Assembly: GCF_016741785.1 (NCBI RefSeq)
Contig: NZ_JAERRL010000001.1
Coordinates: forward strand, 62,001 to 126,000
Direction: 5' to 3'
Origin: Streptomyces sp. 7-21
GTDB taxonomy: Bacteria; Actinomycetota; Actinomycetes; Streptomycetales; Streptomycetaceae
DNA length: 64,000 nucleotides
In this document: piece by piece, positions 42,415 through 51,630 of the stretch
How positions within the stretch are numbered: position 1 is the stretch's first letter
Layout: every line of letters starts with the position of its first letter
Program-made: the position numbers and the translations under genes
Notes under the pieces: model-generated
Told to the model about the DNA's origin: nothing
Seen by the model: only the letters and a program-made list of their open reading frames with translations
Database searches by the model: none

Positions 42415-43731
42415 GTGAGCAGGTCGCGCGTCGTCATCGTGGGCGCCGGGTTCGCCGGCTACCAGGCCGCCAGGACCCTCTCCCGCAGAGCGGGCAAACA
42501 GACCGAGGTCGTGGTGCTGAACCCCACCGACTACTTCCTCTACCTGCCGCTGCTGCCGCAGGTCGCCGCCGGCATCCTCGAGGCCCGCCGGGTCACGGTG
42601 TCGCTCACCGGCACGCTGCCGCGCGTCCGGCTCGTCATCGGCGAGGCCACCGGCGTCGACCTCGACGCGGGGCGCGTGCGGTACACCGACCCCGAGTGCG
42701 GCGAGCGCTCCCTGGGCTACGACACGCTCGTGCTGTCCGTCGGCAGCGTCAACCGGCTGCTGCCCATCCCCGGCGTCGCCGAGCACGCCACCGGCTTCCG
42801 GGGCCTGCCCGAGGCGCTGTACCTGCGCGACCACATGGTGCGGCAGCTCGAGCTCGCCGCCCAGGCCGACGACGAGGACGAGCGCCGCGACCGGTCCACC
42901 TTCGTCGTCGTCGGCGCCGGCTACACCGGCACCGAGGTGGCCGCCCACGGCCAGCTGTTCACCGCCTCGGTCGCCGCGCGCCACCGGGGCCCGCGGCCGG
43001 TGCCGCAGCCGCGCTGGCTGCTGCTGGACATCGCGCCCCGGGTGCTGCCCGAGCTGGACGAGCGGCTGTCGCGCACCGCCGACCGGGTGCTGCGGCGCCG
43101 GGGCGTGGACGTGCGCCCCGGCACCTCCGTGAAGGAGGCCATGGCCGAGGGGGTGCTGCTGGACACCGGCGAGTATGTCGGCACCCGCAGCCTGATCTGG
43201 TGCGTGGGCGTGCGGCCCGACCCGCTGGTCAGCGGGCTCGGCCTGCCGGTCGAGCGCGGCCGCCTCGTCGTGGACCGCCACCTGACGGTGCCGGACCACC
43301 CCGAGGTGTTCGCGTGCGGGGACGCCGCCGCCGTGCCGGACGTGACGCGGCCGGGCCAGTTCACGCCCATGACCGCGCAGCACGCCTGGCGGCAGGGCCG
43401 CACCGCCGCCGTGAACGTCGCCGCCCGCTACGGCATCGGCCAGCCGCAGGCCTACGAGCACCACGACAAGGGCTTCGCCGTGGACCTCGGCGGGTTCTCC
43501 GCCGCCGCCAACCCGCTGCACGTGCCGCTGTCCGGGCCGCTGGCCGGGCTCGTCACCCGCGGCTACCACCTGTCGGTGCTGCCGGGCAACCGGGTGCGCG
43601 TCGCGGCCGACTGGGCGCTGGAGGCGCTGCTGCCCCGGCAGGCCGTGCAGCTGGGCATGGTCGGCGCCGAGGCCGTGCCGCTGGACACCGACGCCCCTGA
43701 GCTGGCCCGGCGCGGCGGCCGGGCGGCGTAG
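42415..43731 (+). CDS. Type II NADH dehydrogenase-like FAD oxidoreductase
   Basis: A 438-residue two-dinucleotide-binding flavoprotein. FAD motif VVIVGAGFAGYQAARTL at the start, NAD(P) motif FVVVGAGYTGTEVAAHG near 165, a second FAD motif VFACGDAAAVPD near 305 and GQFTPMTAQHAWRQG. The C-terminal 100 residues form the membrane-associating part of NDH-2 enzymes. It would pass electrons from NADH to menaquinone without pumping protons. GTG start with GTGGAGGTGG upstream, and a SigB-type promoter at 42357-42381. Confidence 0.88.
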   Translation: MSRSRVVIVGAGFAGYQAARTLSRRAGKQTEVVVLNPTDYFLYLPLLPQVAAGILEARRVTVSLTGTLPRVRLVIGEATGVDLDAGRVRYTDPECGERSLGYDTLVLSVGSVNRLLPIPGVAEHATGFRGLPEALYLRDHMVRQLELAAQADDEDERRDRSTFVVVGAGYTGTEVAAHGQLFTASVAARHRGPRPVPQPRWLLLDIAPRVLPELDERLSRTADRVLRRRGVDVRPGTSVKEAMAEGVLLDTGEYVGTRSLIWCVGVRPDPLVSGLGLPVERGRLVVDRHLTVPDHPEVFACGDAAAVPDVTRPGQFTPMTAQHAWRQGRTAAVNVAARYGIGQPQAYEHHDKGFAVDLGGFSAAANPLHVPLSGPLAGLVTRGYHLSVLPGNRVRVAADWALEALLPRQAVQLGMVGAEAVPLDTDAPELARRGGRAA

Positions 43732-43759
43732 CACGGGCGCGCGGCGCTGGCGCCCCGCC

Positions 43760-43784
43760 GATTCGGTGCGCGGCGGGCGGGTAC
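43760..43784 (+). promoter_or_regulatory. SigB-type promoter before transaldolase
   Basis: GATT (43760-43763), 15 bases, GGGTAC (43779-43784), again the GnnT-N15-GGGTAC form. It lies 52 bases before the transaldolase ATG. The GGGTAC is part of a local palindrome (CGGGTACCCG). Confidence 0.55.
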
Positions 43785-43836
43785 CCGGCGGCCATCGCGA
43801 AAAGGCTGGTGCCGAGTCGGGAGCACAGGTGAACCA

Positions 43837-44937
43837 ATGACGCAGAGCGAAAACACGCGGAGACTTGCCGACGAGGGCGTCGCCATCTGGCTCGACGACC
43901 TCAGCCGCGACCTGCTGGCCAGCGGCGGCCTCGACCGGCTCGTGCGCGAGAAGGGCGTGGTGGGCGTCACCAGCAACCCCACGATCTTCGCCAAGGCGGT
44001 GCGGGCCGGCGACGCCTACGACGGGCAGCTGGCCGATCTGGCGCGCCGCGGCGTCGGCGCCGAGGAGGCGGCGCGGCTGCTGACGGCGTACGACGTGCGC
44101 TGGGGGTGCGACCTGCTGCGCCCGGTGTACGAGGAGACCGACCGGCTCGACGGCCGGGTGTCGCTGGAGTGCGACCCGCGCGTCGCGCACGACACCGAGG
44201 CGACCCTCGCCGAGGCCCGCACCCTGTGGTGGCTGGTGGACCGGCCCAACATGTACGTGAAGATCCCCGCCACCCCCGAGGGGCTGCCCGCGATCAGCGC
44301 GGCGCTCGCCGAGGGCATCAGCGTCAACGTCACGCTGATTTTCTCCCTCGAGCGGTACCAGCAGGTCATCGAGGCCCACATGACGGGCCTGGAGCGCGCC
44401 CGCGAGCAGGGGCGCGACCTGTCCTCGCTGGGCTCCGTGGCGTCGTTCTTCGTCAGCCGGGTCGACGCCGAGGCCGACCGCAGGCTGGACAAGCTCGGCA
44501 CCCCCGAGGCGCAGGTGCTGCGCGGCCGGACCGCGATCGCCAACGCCCGCCTGGCCTACCAGCTGTTCGAGCGGGCGCTGGCCACCGAGCGGTGGCAGTC
44601 GCTGGCGTCGGCGGGGGCCCGGCCGCAGCGGCCGCTGTGGGCGTCCACCGGCGTGAAGGACCCGTCCTATCCGGACACCCGGTACGTCGACGAGCTGGTC
44701 GCGCCCGGCGTGGTCAGCACGATGCCGGGGCCGACGCTGGAGGCCGTGGCCGACCATGCCCGCCTGCTGGGCGACACGGTGCGCGGCGGCTACGAGGAGG
44801 CGCAGCAGACGCTCGACGACCTGGCCGCCGCCGGCGTGTCCTACGACGACGTGGTGCGGGTGCTGGAGAGCGACGGCGTCGACCGCTTCGCCGCCTCCTG
44901 GCAGGAGTTCCTCCAGACCATCGGCGGGAAGCTGTGA
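43837..44937 (+). CDS. tal: Transaldolase
   Basis: A 366-residue pentose-phosphate enzyme moving dihydroxyacetone units. The start [17 protein letters not shown] and [13 protein letters not shown] are typical of long actinobacterial transaldolases, and the Schiff-base Lys142 lies in [11 protein letters not shown]. Later landmarks are [22 protein letters not shown] and [14 protein letters not shown]. It is monocistronic behind a SigB-type promoter, suggesting a stress-supply copy (NADPH/pentoses) rather than the copy in a tkt-tal-zwf operon. Confidence 0.94.
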   Translation: MTQSENTRRLADEGVAIWLDDLSRDLLASGGLDRLVREKGVVGVTSNPTIFAKAVRAGDAYDGQLADLARRGVGAEEAARLLTAYDVRWGCDLLRPVYEETDRLDGRVSLECDPRVAHDTEATLAEARTLWWLVDRPNMYVKIPATPEGLPAISAALAEGISVNVTLIFSLERYQQVIEAHMTGLERAREQGRDLSSLGSVASFFVSRVDAEADRRLDKLGTPEAQVLRGRTAIANARLAYQLFERALATERWQSLASAGARPQRPLWASTGVKDPSYPDTRYVDELVAPGVVSTMPGPTLEAVADHARLLGDTVRGGYEEAQQTLDDLAAAGVSYDDVVRVLESDGVDRFAASWQEFLQTIGGKL

Positions 44938-45045
44938 ACCGGGTGCCGCCGCCCGGCGTCCCGCCGGCGTTCACGCCCATGGAGAAGCCTTGAGGAACTC
45001 GTCCTCACCCCGCCCCGCGGGTCCCGGGCGTCGTACTGTTCGGGT

Positions 45046-46209
45046 ATGGCCGATACCGAACGGATCGGCGCGGAGCTTGGCGGCTTCCGTGAGCGGGTGG
45101 CAGAGCTGCGGGCGGCACGCGCCCTGCCCACGGGAGACCGTGCGGCCACCCTCGACAGCGCGCTCATGGAGCTGGAGTACGTCGCCGGCGTGCTGTGGCC
45201 CCGCCTCGAACGCCTGGAGGCGGCCCACCGCTCCCGCTCCGGTCCGGGACCGGACGGAGGACGGGAGCGGCAGCTGCTGAAGACCGTCTTCCAGCGCCTG
45301 CCCGCCGCCGTCGTCGTCACCGACGCCGAGGGGGTGGTGCGGCGCCTGAACCACGCGGCCACCCGGCTGCTCGGCCTGCGCGCCGGCTACGCCACTGGCC
45401 GCCCGCTGTCCGCGTCGTTCCGTCACGACGCCCGCGCCGTGCTGCGCAGCCACCTCGCGGCCGTGGCGCGCGGTGAGGGCGACCGCAGCCTCGTCGCCCA
45501 CCTCCACCAGGCCGGCCGCACGGGCGTGACGCTGACCGCCGTGCGGCCGTCCGGCGAGCGCCGCAGCGCCGTGCTGTGCGTGCTGAGCGCCACCCGCGCC
45601 GCCGTGCCCGCGCCCCGCCGGCCCGGCCCGGAACGCCGGCCGGACCCACCGGGCGATGCCGCCCGCCACACCGCGCTGCTGGACCTGCTGGACGACCTGA
45701 CCACGGCGCTGCTGCGCGGCCCCGGCCACGGCGACGGGCCGGTGCTCGCCCGCGCCGCCGCGGTTCTGGCGGGCCGGTTCGCCGACTGGGTCATCGCCGA
45801 CGTGACGCCGCCCGGCGGGCCGGCGCGCCGCGCCCTGGTGCTGCCGCCGCCGGGGGAGGAGTCCGCTGCCGCCGCCGTCGCCGCCCAGGACCCGGGCCGG
45901 GCCCCGCTCATCGGCGAGGCGGCCGGCACGGCGGCGTGCGTGCTGCGGGTGCGGCCCGAGGACCCGGGCGCGCTGGGGGAGACCGGCGCGGGCGCGCCGC
46001 TGCTCGCCCTCGTCGAGGGCACGTCCGTGCTGTGCGTGCCGCTGCCGGCCCCCGCCGGGAGCGGCGGCGTCCTGGGCGTGCTCACCCTCGTCCGCGCCGG
46101 GGACCGCGAGCCGTTCGCGCTCGCCGAGGCGGCCGTGATGGACCGGGCCTCGCGCCACCTCGCGCTCGCGCTCACGGCGGAGGAGGACGGCCGTCACCCC
46201 GCCGTCTGA
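45046..46209 (+). CDS. PAS-GAF sensory protein without output domain
   Basis: A 387-residue soluble protein. A helical segment (residues 1-80) precedes a PAS domain (about 80-185: VFQRLPAAVVVTDAEGVVRRLNHAATRLLGL). A GAF-like domain occupies about 210-380 (LLDDLTTALLRGPG, ADWVIADVT, LGVLTLVRAGD...FALAEAAVMDRASRHLALAL). In relatives a SpoIIE/PP2C phosphatase usually follows; here the protein simply ends. It might act through a partner near the sigma gene, for example as a switch component. TACTGT lies six bases before the ATG, suggesting a leaderless mRNA. Confidence 0.82.
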   Translation: MADTERIGAELGGFRERVAELRAARALPTGDRAATLDSALMELEYVAGVLWPRLERLEAAHRSRSGPGPDGGRERQLLKTVFQRLPAAVVVTDAEGVVRRLNHAATRLLGLRAGYATGRPLSASFRHDARAVLRSHLAAVARGEGDRSLVAHLHQAGRTGVTLTAVRPSGERRSAVLCVLSATRAAVPAPRRPGPERRPDPPGDAARHTALLDLLDDLTTALLRGPGHGDGPVLARAAAVLAGRFADWVIADVTPPGGPARRALVLPPPGEESAAAAVAAQDPGRAPLIGEAAGTAACVLRVRPEDPGALGETGAGAPLLALVEGTSVLCVPLPAPAGSGGVLGVLTLVRAGDREPFALAEAAVMDRASRHLALALTAEEDGRHPAV

Positions 46210-46667
46210 GCAGGCGCGGCATCACGCCCCACAGCCCCAGGCACAGCAGCAGCGCCCCCGCCGCCGCCGCGATCCCGGCCGGGCGGGAGTAGATGACGTC
46301 CACCACCAGCAGCAGCGACCCCGAACGAGAGCGCCAGCACCGCGAGCCCCGCGCTCACCAGCCGCGAGGAGACCTCCACGAGCAGCCGCTTGGCACCCCG
46401 CCGGAACAGCGCCCGGTGCAGCGCGGCCGGCGCGGTGAACAGCACCGTCGCCGTGACCGCGAGCACCAGCGTCACCAGGTAGGTCGCGCGCTGCACGCCG
46501 TCGAGTTCCCCGAACCGCTCGGTGAACGCCAGCGTCAGCAGGAACGCGAAGAGGATCTGCACCCCCGTCTGCGTCACCCGCAGCTCCTGGAGCAGCTCCT
46601 GGAAGTTCCGGTCGTCACGCTCCCGGAGCGTCTCCCGGCGCGTGCCGTGCCCGTCGTCAGGCGGCAC
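46194..46667 (-). CDS. DUF6328 membrane protein with C-terminal frameshift
   Basis: Residues 1-115 match the DUF6328 family: ERDDRNFQELLQELRVTQTGVQILFAFLLTLAF, then two further membrane helices and LALSFG. From there this frame gives a Gly/Arg/Ala-rich tail not seen in the family. If one G is removed from the GGGG run (CCCC on the plus strand, 46319-46322), the frame reads LLLVVDVIYSRPAG followed by a fourth helix (LLLCLGLWGVMPRLL) and stops at 46172. So a 1-base insertion in a homopolymer, or a sequencing error, replaced the last helix. It overlaps the sigma gene start side by 11 bases. Confidence 0.75.
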   Translation of the reverse strand: MPPDDGHGTRRETLRERDDRNFQELLQELRVTQTGVQILFAFLLTLAFTERFGELDGVQRATYLVTLVLAVTATVLFTAPAALHRALFRRGAKRLLVEVSSRLVSAGLAVLALSFGVAAAGGGRHLLPPGRDRGGGGGAAAVPGAVGRDAAPAQTAG

Positions 46668-47463
46668 GGCCGGCTTCCACCCGCTGCCGGACCCGCGCGC
46701 AGGTGCGGCTCAGCAGCCGCGACACGTGCATCTGTGACACCCCGAGCTCCCCAGCGATCTGACGCTGCGTCAGACCGCAGAAGAACCGCAGGTACAGGAT
46801 CCGCCGCTCCCGCTCCGGCAGCTCCCGCAGGCCGTCCCGGACCGACTCCCGGTCCACCACCCGGTCGTAGGCCGGCTCCGGACTGCCGAGGGTGTCCAGC
46901 AGCGAGTAGCCGCTGCCGGAGCCGGACAGCCCGGCGTCCAGCGACAGCACGCGGTAGCTGCGCAGCGCCGACAGGCCGGTCCTCACCTCCCCGGCCGTCA
47001 GGCCGGTGTGCGCGGCGATCTCGGCGACGCCGGGGCCGCGTTCGTCCAGCGACCGCGTCAGCTCGTGCCGGGCCGCGCGCACCCGGTTCCGCAGCTCCTG
47101 CACCCGGCGCGGCACGTGCACGTCCCACATGTGGTCGCGGAAGTGGCGCTTGATCTCACCCGTGATCGTCGGCACCGCGTAGCTCTCGAACGCCGGGCCC
47201 GCCGACGGGTCGTAGCGGCGCACCGCCTTCACCAGGCCCACGTGGGCGACCTGTTCCAGGTCCGCCAGGTCCTCGCCGCGGTTACGGAACTGCCGCGCGA
47301 TGCGCGCGGACACCGGCATCCAGGCGCGCACGATCTCGTCGCGCAGCGCGTCCCGTCCGGTGCCCGCCGGCATGACGGCCAGGCGGCGGAACGCCGCCGC
47401 GGTGTCCGGCGCGTCGCGGTGCCGGTGCGTTCGCCGGGCGGTCCTTGCGGGTGCTGCTGGCAT
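46657..47463 (-). CDS. RNA polymerase sigma factor, SigB/SigF/SigG family
   Basis: A 268-residue group 3 sigma factor. Region 2: FRNRGEDLADLEQVAHVGLVKAVRRYDPSAG and FESYAVPTITGEIKRHFRDHMWDVHVPRRVQEL, the SigB/F/G hallmark. Region 3 near EIAAHTGLTAGEV, region 4 with LPERERRILYLRFFCGLTQRQIAGELGVSQMHVSRLLS. Streptomycetes have many of these for stress and sporulation. I use ATG 47463, where a GAAGGGAG site is about 11 bases upstream; a GTG at 47502 is also possible. No anti-sigma gene is adjacent. Its region is rich in SigB-type promoter matches. Confidence 0.92.
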   Translation of the reverse strand: MPAAPARTARRTHRHRDAPDTAAAFRRLAVMPAGTGRDALRDEIVRAWMPVSARIARQFRNRGEDLADLEQVAHVGLVKAVRRYDPSAGPAFESYAVPTITGEIKRHFRDHMWDVHVPRRVQELRNRVRAARHELTRSLDERGPGVAEIAAHTGLTAGEVRTGLSALRSYRVLSLDAGLSGSGSGYSLLDTLGSPEPAYDRVVDRESVRDGLRELPERERRILYLRFFCGLTQRQIAGELGVSQMHVSRLLSRTCARVRQRVEAGRAA

Positions 47464-47619
47464 GGGAAACCACGCTCCCTTCTCGGTGACCGGATGTCTC
47501 ACCGCGGGAGCCGGCCCCGGCGCGGCACGCGCCAGCGGGGAGCCACCGCTCCCGCGGACGTGCCTGCGATCCGAAGCACACGAGTCCGTGTGCCCGTGAC
47601 GCCGCCCGGCAAACCCCAG

Positions 47620-47643
47620 GTTTCCGCGCCCCTGGCCAGGTAA
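47620..47643 (+). promoter_or_regulatory. SigB-type promoter before the pyruvate oxidase-like gene
   Basis: GTTT (47620-47623), 14 bases, AGGTAA (47638-47643) fit the SigB-type pattern closely. The gene starts 11 bases later, so the leader is very short. On the other strand GTTT-N15-GGGCAC faces the sigma gene and could be a weak autoregulatory promoter. Confidence 0.5.
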
Positions 47644-47654
47644 CCCGTGGCGCC

Positions 47655-49481
47655 ATGACTGAGAAGGTGGCTGACTTCGTCCTCGCCCGGCTCCGCGACT
47701 GGGACGTCGAGCAGGTCTTCGGCTACCCGGGTGACGGCATCAACGGACTGCTCGCCGCCTGGGAACGCGCCGGCGACCGGCCCCGCTTCGTCCAGGCGCG
47801 CCACGAGGAGATGAGCGCGTTCGAGGCCGTCGGCTACGCCAAGTTCACCGGCCGGGTCGGTGTGTGCGCGGCGACGTCGGGCCCCGGCGCGATCCACCTG
47901 CTGAACGGCCTGTACGACGCCAAGCTCGACCACGTGCCGGTCGTCGCGCTCGTCGGCCAGACCGCCCGCTCCGCGATGGGCGGCTCCTACCAGCAGGAGG
48001 TCGACCTGCCCGCGCTGTTCAAGGACGTCGCCTCCGACTTCCTCCAGACGGTGACCGTCCCCGAGCAGCTGCCGAACGTCCTGGACCGCGCGCTGCGCAC
48101 CGCCTACGCGCGGCAGGCACCCACCGCCGTGATCATCCCGGCCGACGTGCAGGCGCTGGACTACGAGCCGCCGGGCCACGCCTTCACTATGGTCCCCTCC
48201 AGCCTCGACCACAGCGAGTGGACCACCGAGCCCTCGCGCGAGGCGCTGCGCCGCGCCGCCGACGTGCTCAACGCCGGCGAGCGCGTCGCCCTCCTCGTCG
48301 GCCAGGGCGCGGCCGGCGCCCGGCAGGAGGTCACCGAGACCGCCGAGGTGCTCGGCGCCGGGGGCGCCAAGGCGCTGCTCGGCCTGGACGTGCTCAGCGA
48401 CGAGATCCCCTACGTCACCGGCGCGATCGGGCTGCTCGGCACCCGCCCCTCCTACGAGCTGATGCGGGACTGCGACACGCTGCTGACCATCGGCTCCAGC
48501 TTCCCCTACAGCCAGTACCTGCCGGACTTCGGCGACGTGCGGGCGGTGCAGATCGACCGCGACCCGCACATGATCGGCATGCGCTACCCGTTCGAGGTCA
48601 ACCTCGTCGGCGACGCCCGCGACACGCTGCGCCGCCTGCTGCCGGCGCTGCGGCGCAAGCGGCGCCGCGACTGGCAGGAGGCCGTCATCGCCAACGTCGA
48701 GCGCTGGCGCGAGGCGGTGGCGCGGCGCGCCCGGGTGGCGGCCGACCCGGTCAACCCCGAGCTGGTCGCCCGCGCACTCGATCCGCTGCTGCCCGAGGAC
48801 GTGATCCTCACCGCCGACTCCGGCTCCGTCGCCAACTGGTACGCCCGCCACCTGACGATGCGCGGCCGGATGCGCGGCTCGCTCTCCGGCACGCTCGCCA
48901 CGATGGGCTGCGGCGTGCCGTACGCCATTGGCGCCAAGTTCGCCCACCCCGAGCGGCCCGTGGTGGCGCTGGTCGGCGACGGCGCCATGCAGATGAACGG
49001 GCTCGCCGAGCTGATCACCATCGCCAAGTACCGCCACGAGTGGCAGGACCCGCGGCTGGTGGTGGCCGTGTGGAACAACCAGGACCTCAACCAGGTCACC
49101 TGGGAGATGCGGGCGATGAGCGGCTCCCCGCAGTTCCTGCCCTCCCAGCGCCTGCCCGACGTGCGGTACGCCGCGTTTGCGCGCACGCTGGGGCTGACGG
49201 GCATCCGCGTCGAGACACCCGGGGAGGTGACGCCCGCCTGGGAGCGCGCCCTGTCCGCCGACGGGCCCGCCGTCGTGGAGTTCGTCACCGACCCGGCGGT
49301 GCCGCCGATACCGCCGCACGTCACCTGGGAGCAGATGGAGGCGGCCGCCGCCTCGCTGCTGAAGGGCGACAGCGACCGCGGCGCCGTGGTCCGGCAGGGC
49401 CTGAAGGCCAAGGCACAGGAGTTCCTGCCCCGCCGGGGCCGCCGCCGCAAGCACGGCGGCGGGGCTGGCGGCGGGGACTGA
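47655..49481 (+). CDS. Thiamine diphosphate-dependent pyruvate oxidase/dehydrogenase (PoxB-like)
   Basis: A 608-residue TPP enzyme. N-terminal domain: FGYPGDGINGLLAAWE, FVQARHEEMSAFEAVGYAKFTG with the catalytic Glu in HEE, then ATSGPGAIHLLNGLYDA. The central domain covers about 195-330. The C-terminal domain has GTLATMGCGVPYAIGAKFAHP and GDGAMQMNGLAELITIAKY, the TPP/Mg2+ motif GDG...N. Similarity fits pyruvate oxidase or pyruvate:quinone oxidoreductase more than acetolactate synthase, but no membrane tail is evident. The basic end (RRGRRRKHGG) is odd. It heads a set with a DJ-1 protein and an MFS transporter. Confidence 0.88.
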   Translation: MTEKVADFVLARLRDWDVEQVFGYPGDGINGLLAAWERAGDRPRFVQARHEEMSAFEAVGYAKFTGRVGVCAATSGPGAIHLLNGLYDAKLDHVPVVALVGQTARSAMGGSYQQEVDLPALFKDVASDFLQTVTVPEQLPNVLDRALRTAYARQAPTAVIIPADVQALDYEPPGHAFTMVPSSLDHSEWTTEPSREALRRAADVLNAGERVALLVGQGAAGARQEVTETAEVLGAGGAKALLGLDVLSDEIPYVTGAIGLLGTRPSYELMRDCDTLLTIGSSFPYSQYLPDFGDVRAVQIDRDPHMIGMRYPFEVNLVGDARDTLRRLLPALRRKRRRDWQEAVIANVERWREAVARRARVAADPVNPELVARALDPLLPEDVILTADSGSVANWYARHLTMRGRMRGSLSGTLATMGCGVPYAIGAKFAHPERPVVALVGDGAMQMNGLAELITIAKYRHEWQDPRLVVAVWNNQDLNQVTWEMRAMSGSPQFLPSQRLPDVRYAAFARTLGLTGIRVETPGEVTPAWERALSADGPAVVEFVTDPAVPPIPPHVTWEQMEAAAASLLKGDSDRGAVVRQGLKAKAQEFLPRRGRRRKHGGGAGGGD

Positions 49482-49543
49482 CGCCGCGCCGCGCCGGCCG
49501 CGCACCGCAGCCCGCACCCACCCGCAACCGGAGGGAAGCCGTC

Positions 49544-50092
49544 ATGCGCATCGCGTTCCTCATGGCACACGAGGGAGTCGAGCAGATCGAGTTCACCCGG
49601 CCCTGGGAGGCGCTGTCCCAGACCGGGGAGACCCCGCAGGTCATCTCCACCAGGCCCGGCAGCGTCCAGGCGTTCAACCACCTGGACAAGGCGGGCACGT
49701 TCCCCGTCGACCAGACCGCCGCCGAGGCGTCGCCGGACGACTTCGACGCCCTGGTGCTGCCCGGCGGCGTCGCCAACCCCGACGCGCTGCGGATGGACGC
49801 CGACGCCGTGGCGTTCGCCCGCTCCTTCTTCGAGGCGGGCAAGCCCGTCGCCGCGATCTGCCACGCGCCGTGGACCCTGATCGAGGCCGACGTCGTCCGC
49901 GGCCGCACCCTGACGTCCTGGCCCAGCCTGGCCACCGACCTGCGCAACGCCGGCGCCACCTGGGTCGATGAGCCCGTCGTGGTCTGCGACGCGCAGCCCG
50001 CCACGCTGGTCACCAGCCGCAAGCCGGATGACCTGCCGCAGTTCATCGAGGGGATGACCCGGGTCTTCACGGCCTATAACCCCGCCGCCTGA
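49544..50092 (+). CDS. DJ-1/PfpI family protein (type 1 glutamine amidotransferase fold)
   Basis: A 182-residue cytoplasmic protein of the PfpI/YajL group linked to protein or glyoxal repair under stress. The nucleophile elbow is AAICHAPW with Cys106, preceded by ALVLPGGVANPDALR. Early Glu/Asp positions are in MAHEGVEQIEFTRPWEAL. ATG follows GGAGGGAAG. It lies 62 bases after the oxidase gene and 16 bases before the MFS gene, probably in one transcript. Confidence 0.9.
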   Translation: MRIAFLMAHEGVEQIEFTRPWEALSQTGETPQVISTRPGSVQAFNHLDKAGTFPVDQTAAEASPDDFDALVLPGGVANPDALRMDADAVAFARSFFEAGKPVAAICHAPWTLIEADVVRGRTLTSWPSLATDLRNAGATWVDEPVVVCDAQPATLVTSRKPDDLPQFIEGMTRVFTAYNPAA

Positions 50093-50108
50093 CGGAACGG
50101 CACCGGCG

Positions 50109-51584
50109 ATGAGCACCCCGCACGCCGCTGACGGCGAGGAACTGATCACCACGGACGTCCCCGCCCGGCTCGACCGCCTCCCCTGGTCGCGCTGGCACTG
50201 GATGATCGTCGTGGGCCTCGGCACCGTGTGGATCCTCGACGGCCTGGAGGTGACGCTCGTCGGCAATATCGCCAGCCGCCTCGCCGAGGAGGACAGCGGC
50301 CTCGACATCACTACCGGCGAGGTCACCGGCATCGCCGCCGCCTCGTACGTGGCGGGCGCCTGCTCCGGAGCGCTGTTCTTCGGCTGGCTCACCGACCGGT
50401 TCGGCCGCAAGAAACTGTTCCTGATCACCCTGGCCGTCTACCTGGGCGCCACCGCCCTGACGGCCCTGGCGTTCTCCTCCTGGTGGTTCTTCCTCTTCCG
50501 GTTCCTCACCGGCTTCGGCATCGGCGGCGAGTACGCGGCGATCAACTCGGCCATCGACGAGCTGATCCCGGCCCGGTACCGGGGGCGGATCGACCTCATC
50601 ATCAACGGCAGCTACTGGCTCGGCGCCGTCTTCGGCGCCCTGCTGTCCGTGCTGCTGCTCAACACCTCGCTCTTTCCCCCCGAACTCGGCTGGCGGCTGA
50701 CGTTCGCCCTCGGCGTCGTGCTCGGCCTGGTGATCCTGCTGGTGCGGCGCAACGTGCCCGAGTCGCCCCGGTGGATGTTCATCCACGGCCGGGGCCACGA
50801 GGCCGAGGCGCTGGTCGCGGGCGTCGAGCGGAGCGTCACCGAGGAGACCGGCCGCCCGCTGCCGGAGCCGCGCGGCAGCATCACCATCAGCCCGCGCGAG
50901 TCCATCGGCTTCGTCACCATCGCCCGCACCGTCTTCCGCAGCTACCCCCGCCGCACCACCCTGGGGCTGTCGCTGTTCATCGGGCAGGCGTTCCTGTACA
51001 ACGCCATCACGTTCGGCTACGGCGCGATCCTGACGACGTTCTTCGACACCGCCTCCGACCACACCGGTTACTACTTCGCCGTCATCGCCGTCGGCAACTT
51101 CCTCGGCCCGGTGCTGCTGGGCCGCTTCTTCGACACCGTCGGGCGGCGGCCCATGATCTCCGGCACCTACCTGGCCAGCGGTGTCCTCCTCTTCGGCACC
51201 GCCGCGCTCTTCGACGGCGGGCACCTGTCGGCCGTCACCCTCACCGCCTGCTGGTGCGCCGTGCTGTTCTTCGCCTCCGCCGGGGCCAGCAGCGCCTACC
51301 TCACCGTCAGCGAGATCTTCCCGATGGAGACCCGGGCGCTGGCGATCGCGTTCTTCTACGCCGTCGGCACCGCCGTCGGCGGCATCACCGGCCCGCTGGT
51401 CTTCGCGGACCTCACCGAAAGCGGCGTCGTCTCCGACACCGTGCTGGCGTTCCAGCTCGGCGCCGGCGTGATGACGGCCGCCGGGCTCGTGGCGGTGTTC
51501 CTGGCGCTGCCCGCCGAGCAGCGCTCCCTGGAGTCTCTCGCCAGCCCGCTGTCGGCCCGCCGCCGCGGCCCGCACCGTGTCTGA
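50109..51584 (+). CDS. MFS transporter, sugar-porter/SV2-like
   Basis: A 491-residue transporter with 12 membrane segments. Motifs: WMIVVGLGTVWILDGLEVTLVGNI, LTDRFGRKKLFLITLAVY, RFLTGFGIGGEYAAINSAIDELIP and PESPRWMFIHGRG before the central loop. The second half has LLGRFFDTVGRRPMI and VSEIFPMETRALAIAFFYAVGTAVGGI. These suit organic acid, aromatic acid or sugar uptake/export; the substrate is not readable. The end contains the GTGT half of the next SigB-type promoter. Confidence 0.9.
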   Translation: MSTPHAADGEELITTDVPARLDRLPWSRWHWMIVVGLGTVWILDGLEVTLVGNIASRLAEEDSGLDITTGEVTGIAAASYVAGACSGALFFGWLTDRFGRKKLFLITLAVYLGATALTALAFSSWWFFLFRFLTGFGIGGEYAAINSAIDELIPARYRGRIDLIINGSYWLGAVFGALLSVLLLNTSLFPPELGWRLTFALGVVLGLVILLVRRNVPESPRWMFIHGRGHEAEALVAGVERSVTEETGRPLPEPRGSITISPRESIGFVTIARTVFRSYPRRTTLGLSLFIGQAFLYNAITFGYGAILTTFFDTASDHTGYYFAVIAVGNFLGPVLLGRFFDTVGRRPMISGTYLASGVLLFGTAALFDGGHLSAVTLTACWCAVLFFASAGASSAYLTVSEIFPMETRALAIAFFYAVGTAVGGITGPLVFADLTESGVVSDTVLAFQLGAGVMTAAGLVAVFLALPAEQRSLESLASPLSARRRGPHRV

Positions 51585-51601
51585 CGTCCCCCGCCGGGTA
51601 C
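51577..51601 (+). promoter_or_regulatory. SigB-type promoter embedded in a palindrome, before the baeRF2 gene
   Basis: GTGT (51577-51580), 15 bases, GGGTAC (51596-51601). The -10 sits at the centre of the 22-base palindrome 51588-51609 (CCCCCGCCGGG and its complement around TA/AC), which could also fold as a terminator for the MFS transcript. The next gene starts 30 bases downstream. Confidence 0.6.
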
Positions 51602-51630
51602 CCGGCGGGGGAGCTAGCAGGAGGGACTCA

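Noticed and set aside
41266..44757. A very long open frame on the minus strand across the eCIS-like, NDH-2 and transaldolase genes
   Set aside because: It is antisense to well-recognised genes, its product is low-complexity Gly/Val/Arg/His-rich, and its third-base pattern follows the opposite strand. It is a by-product of high GC.
51588..51609. The palindrome as a plain terminator only
   Set aside because: It carries GGGTAC at the right distance from GTGT and from the baeRF2 start, so a promoter reading is at least as likely; I kept it as a promoter and mention termination.
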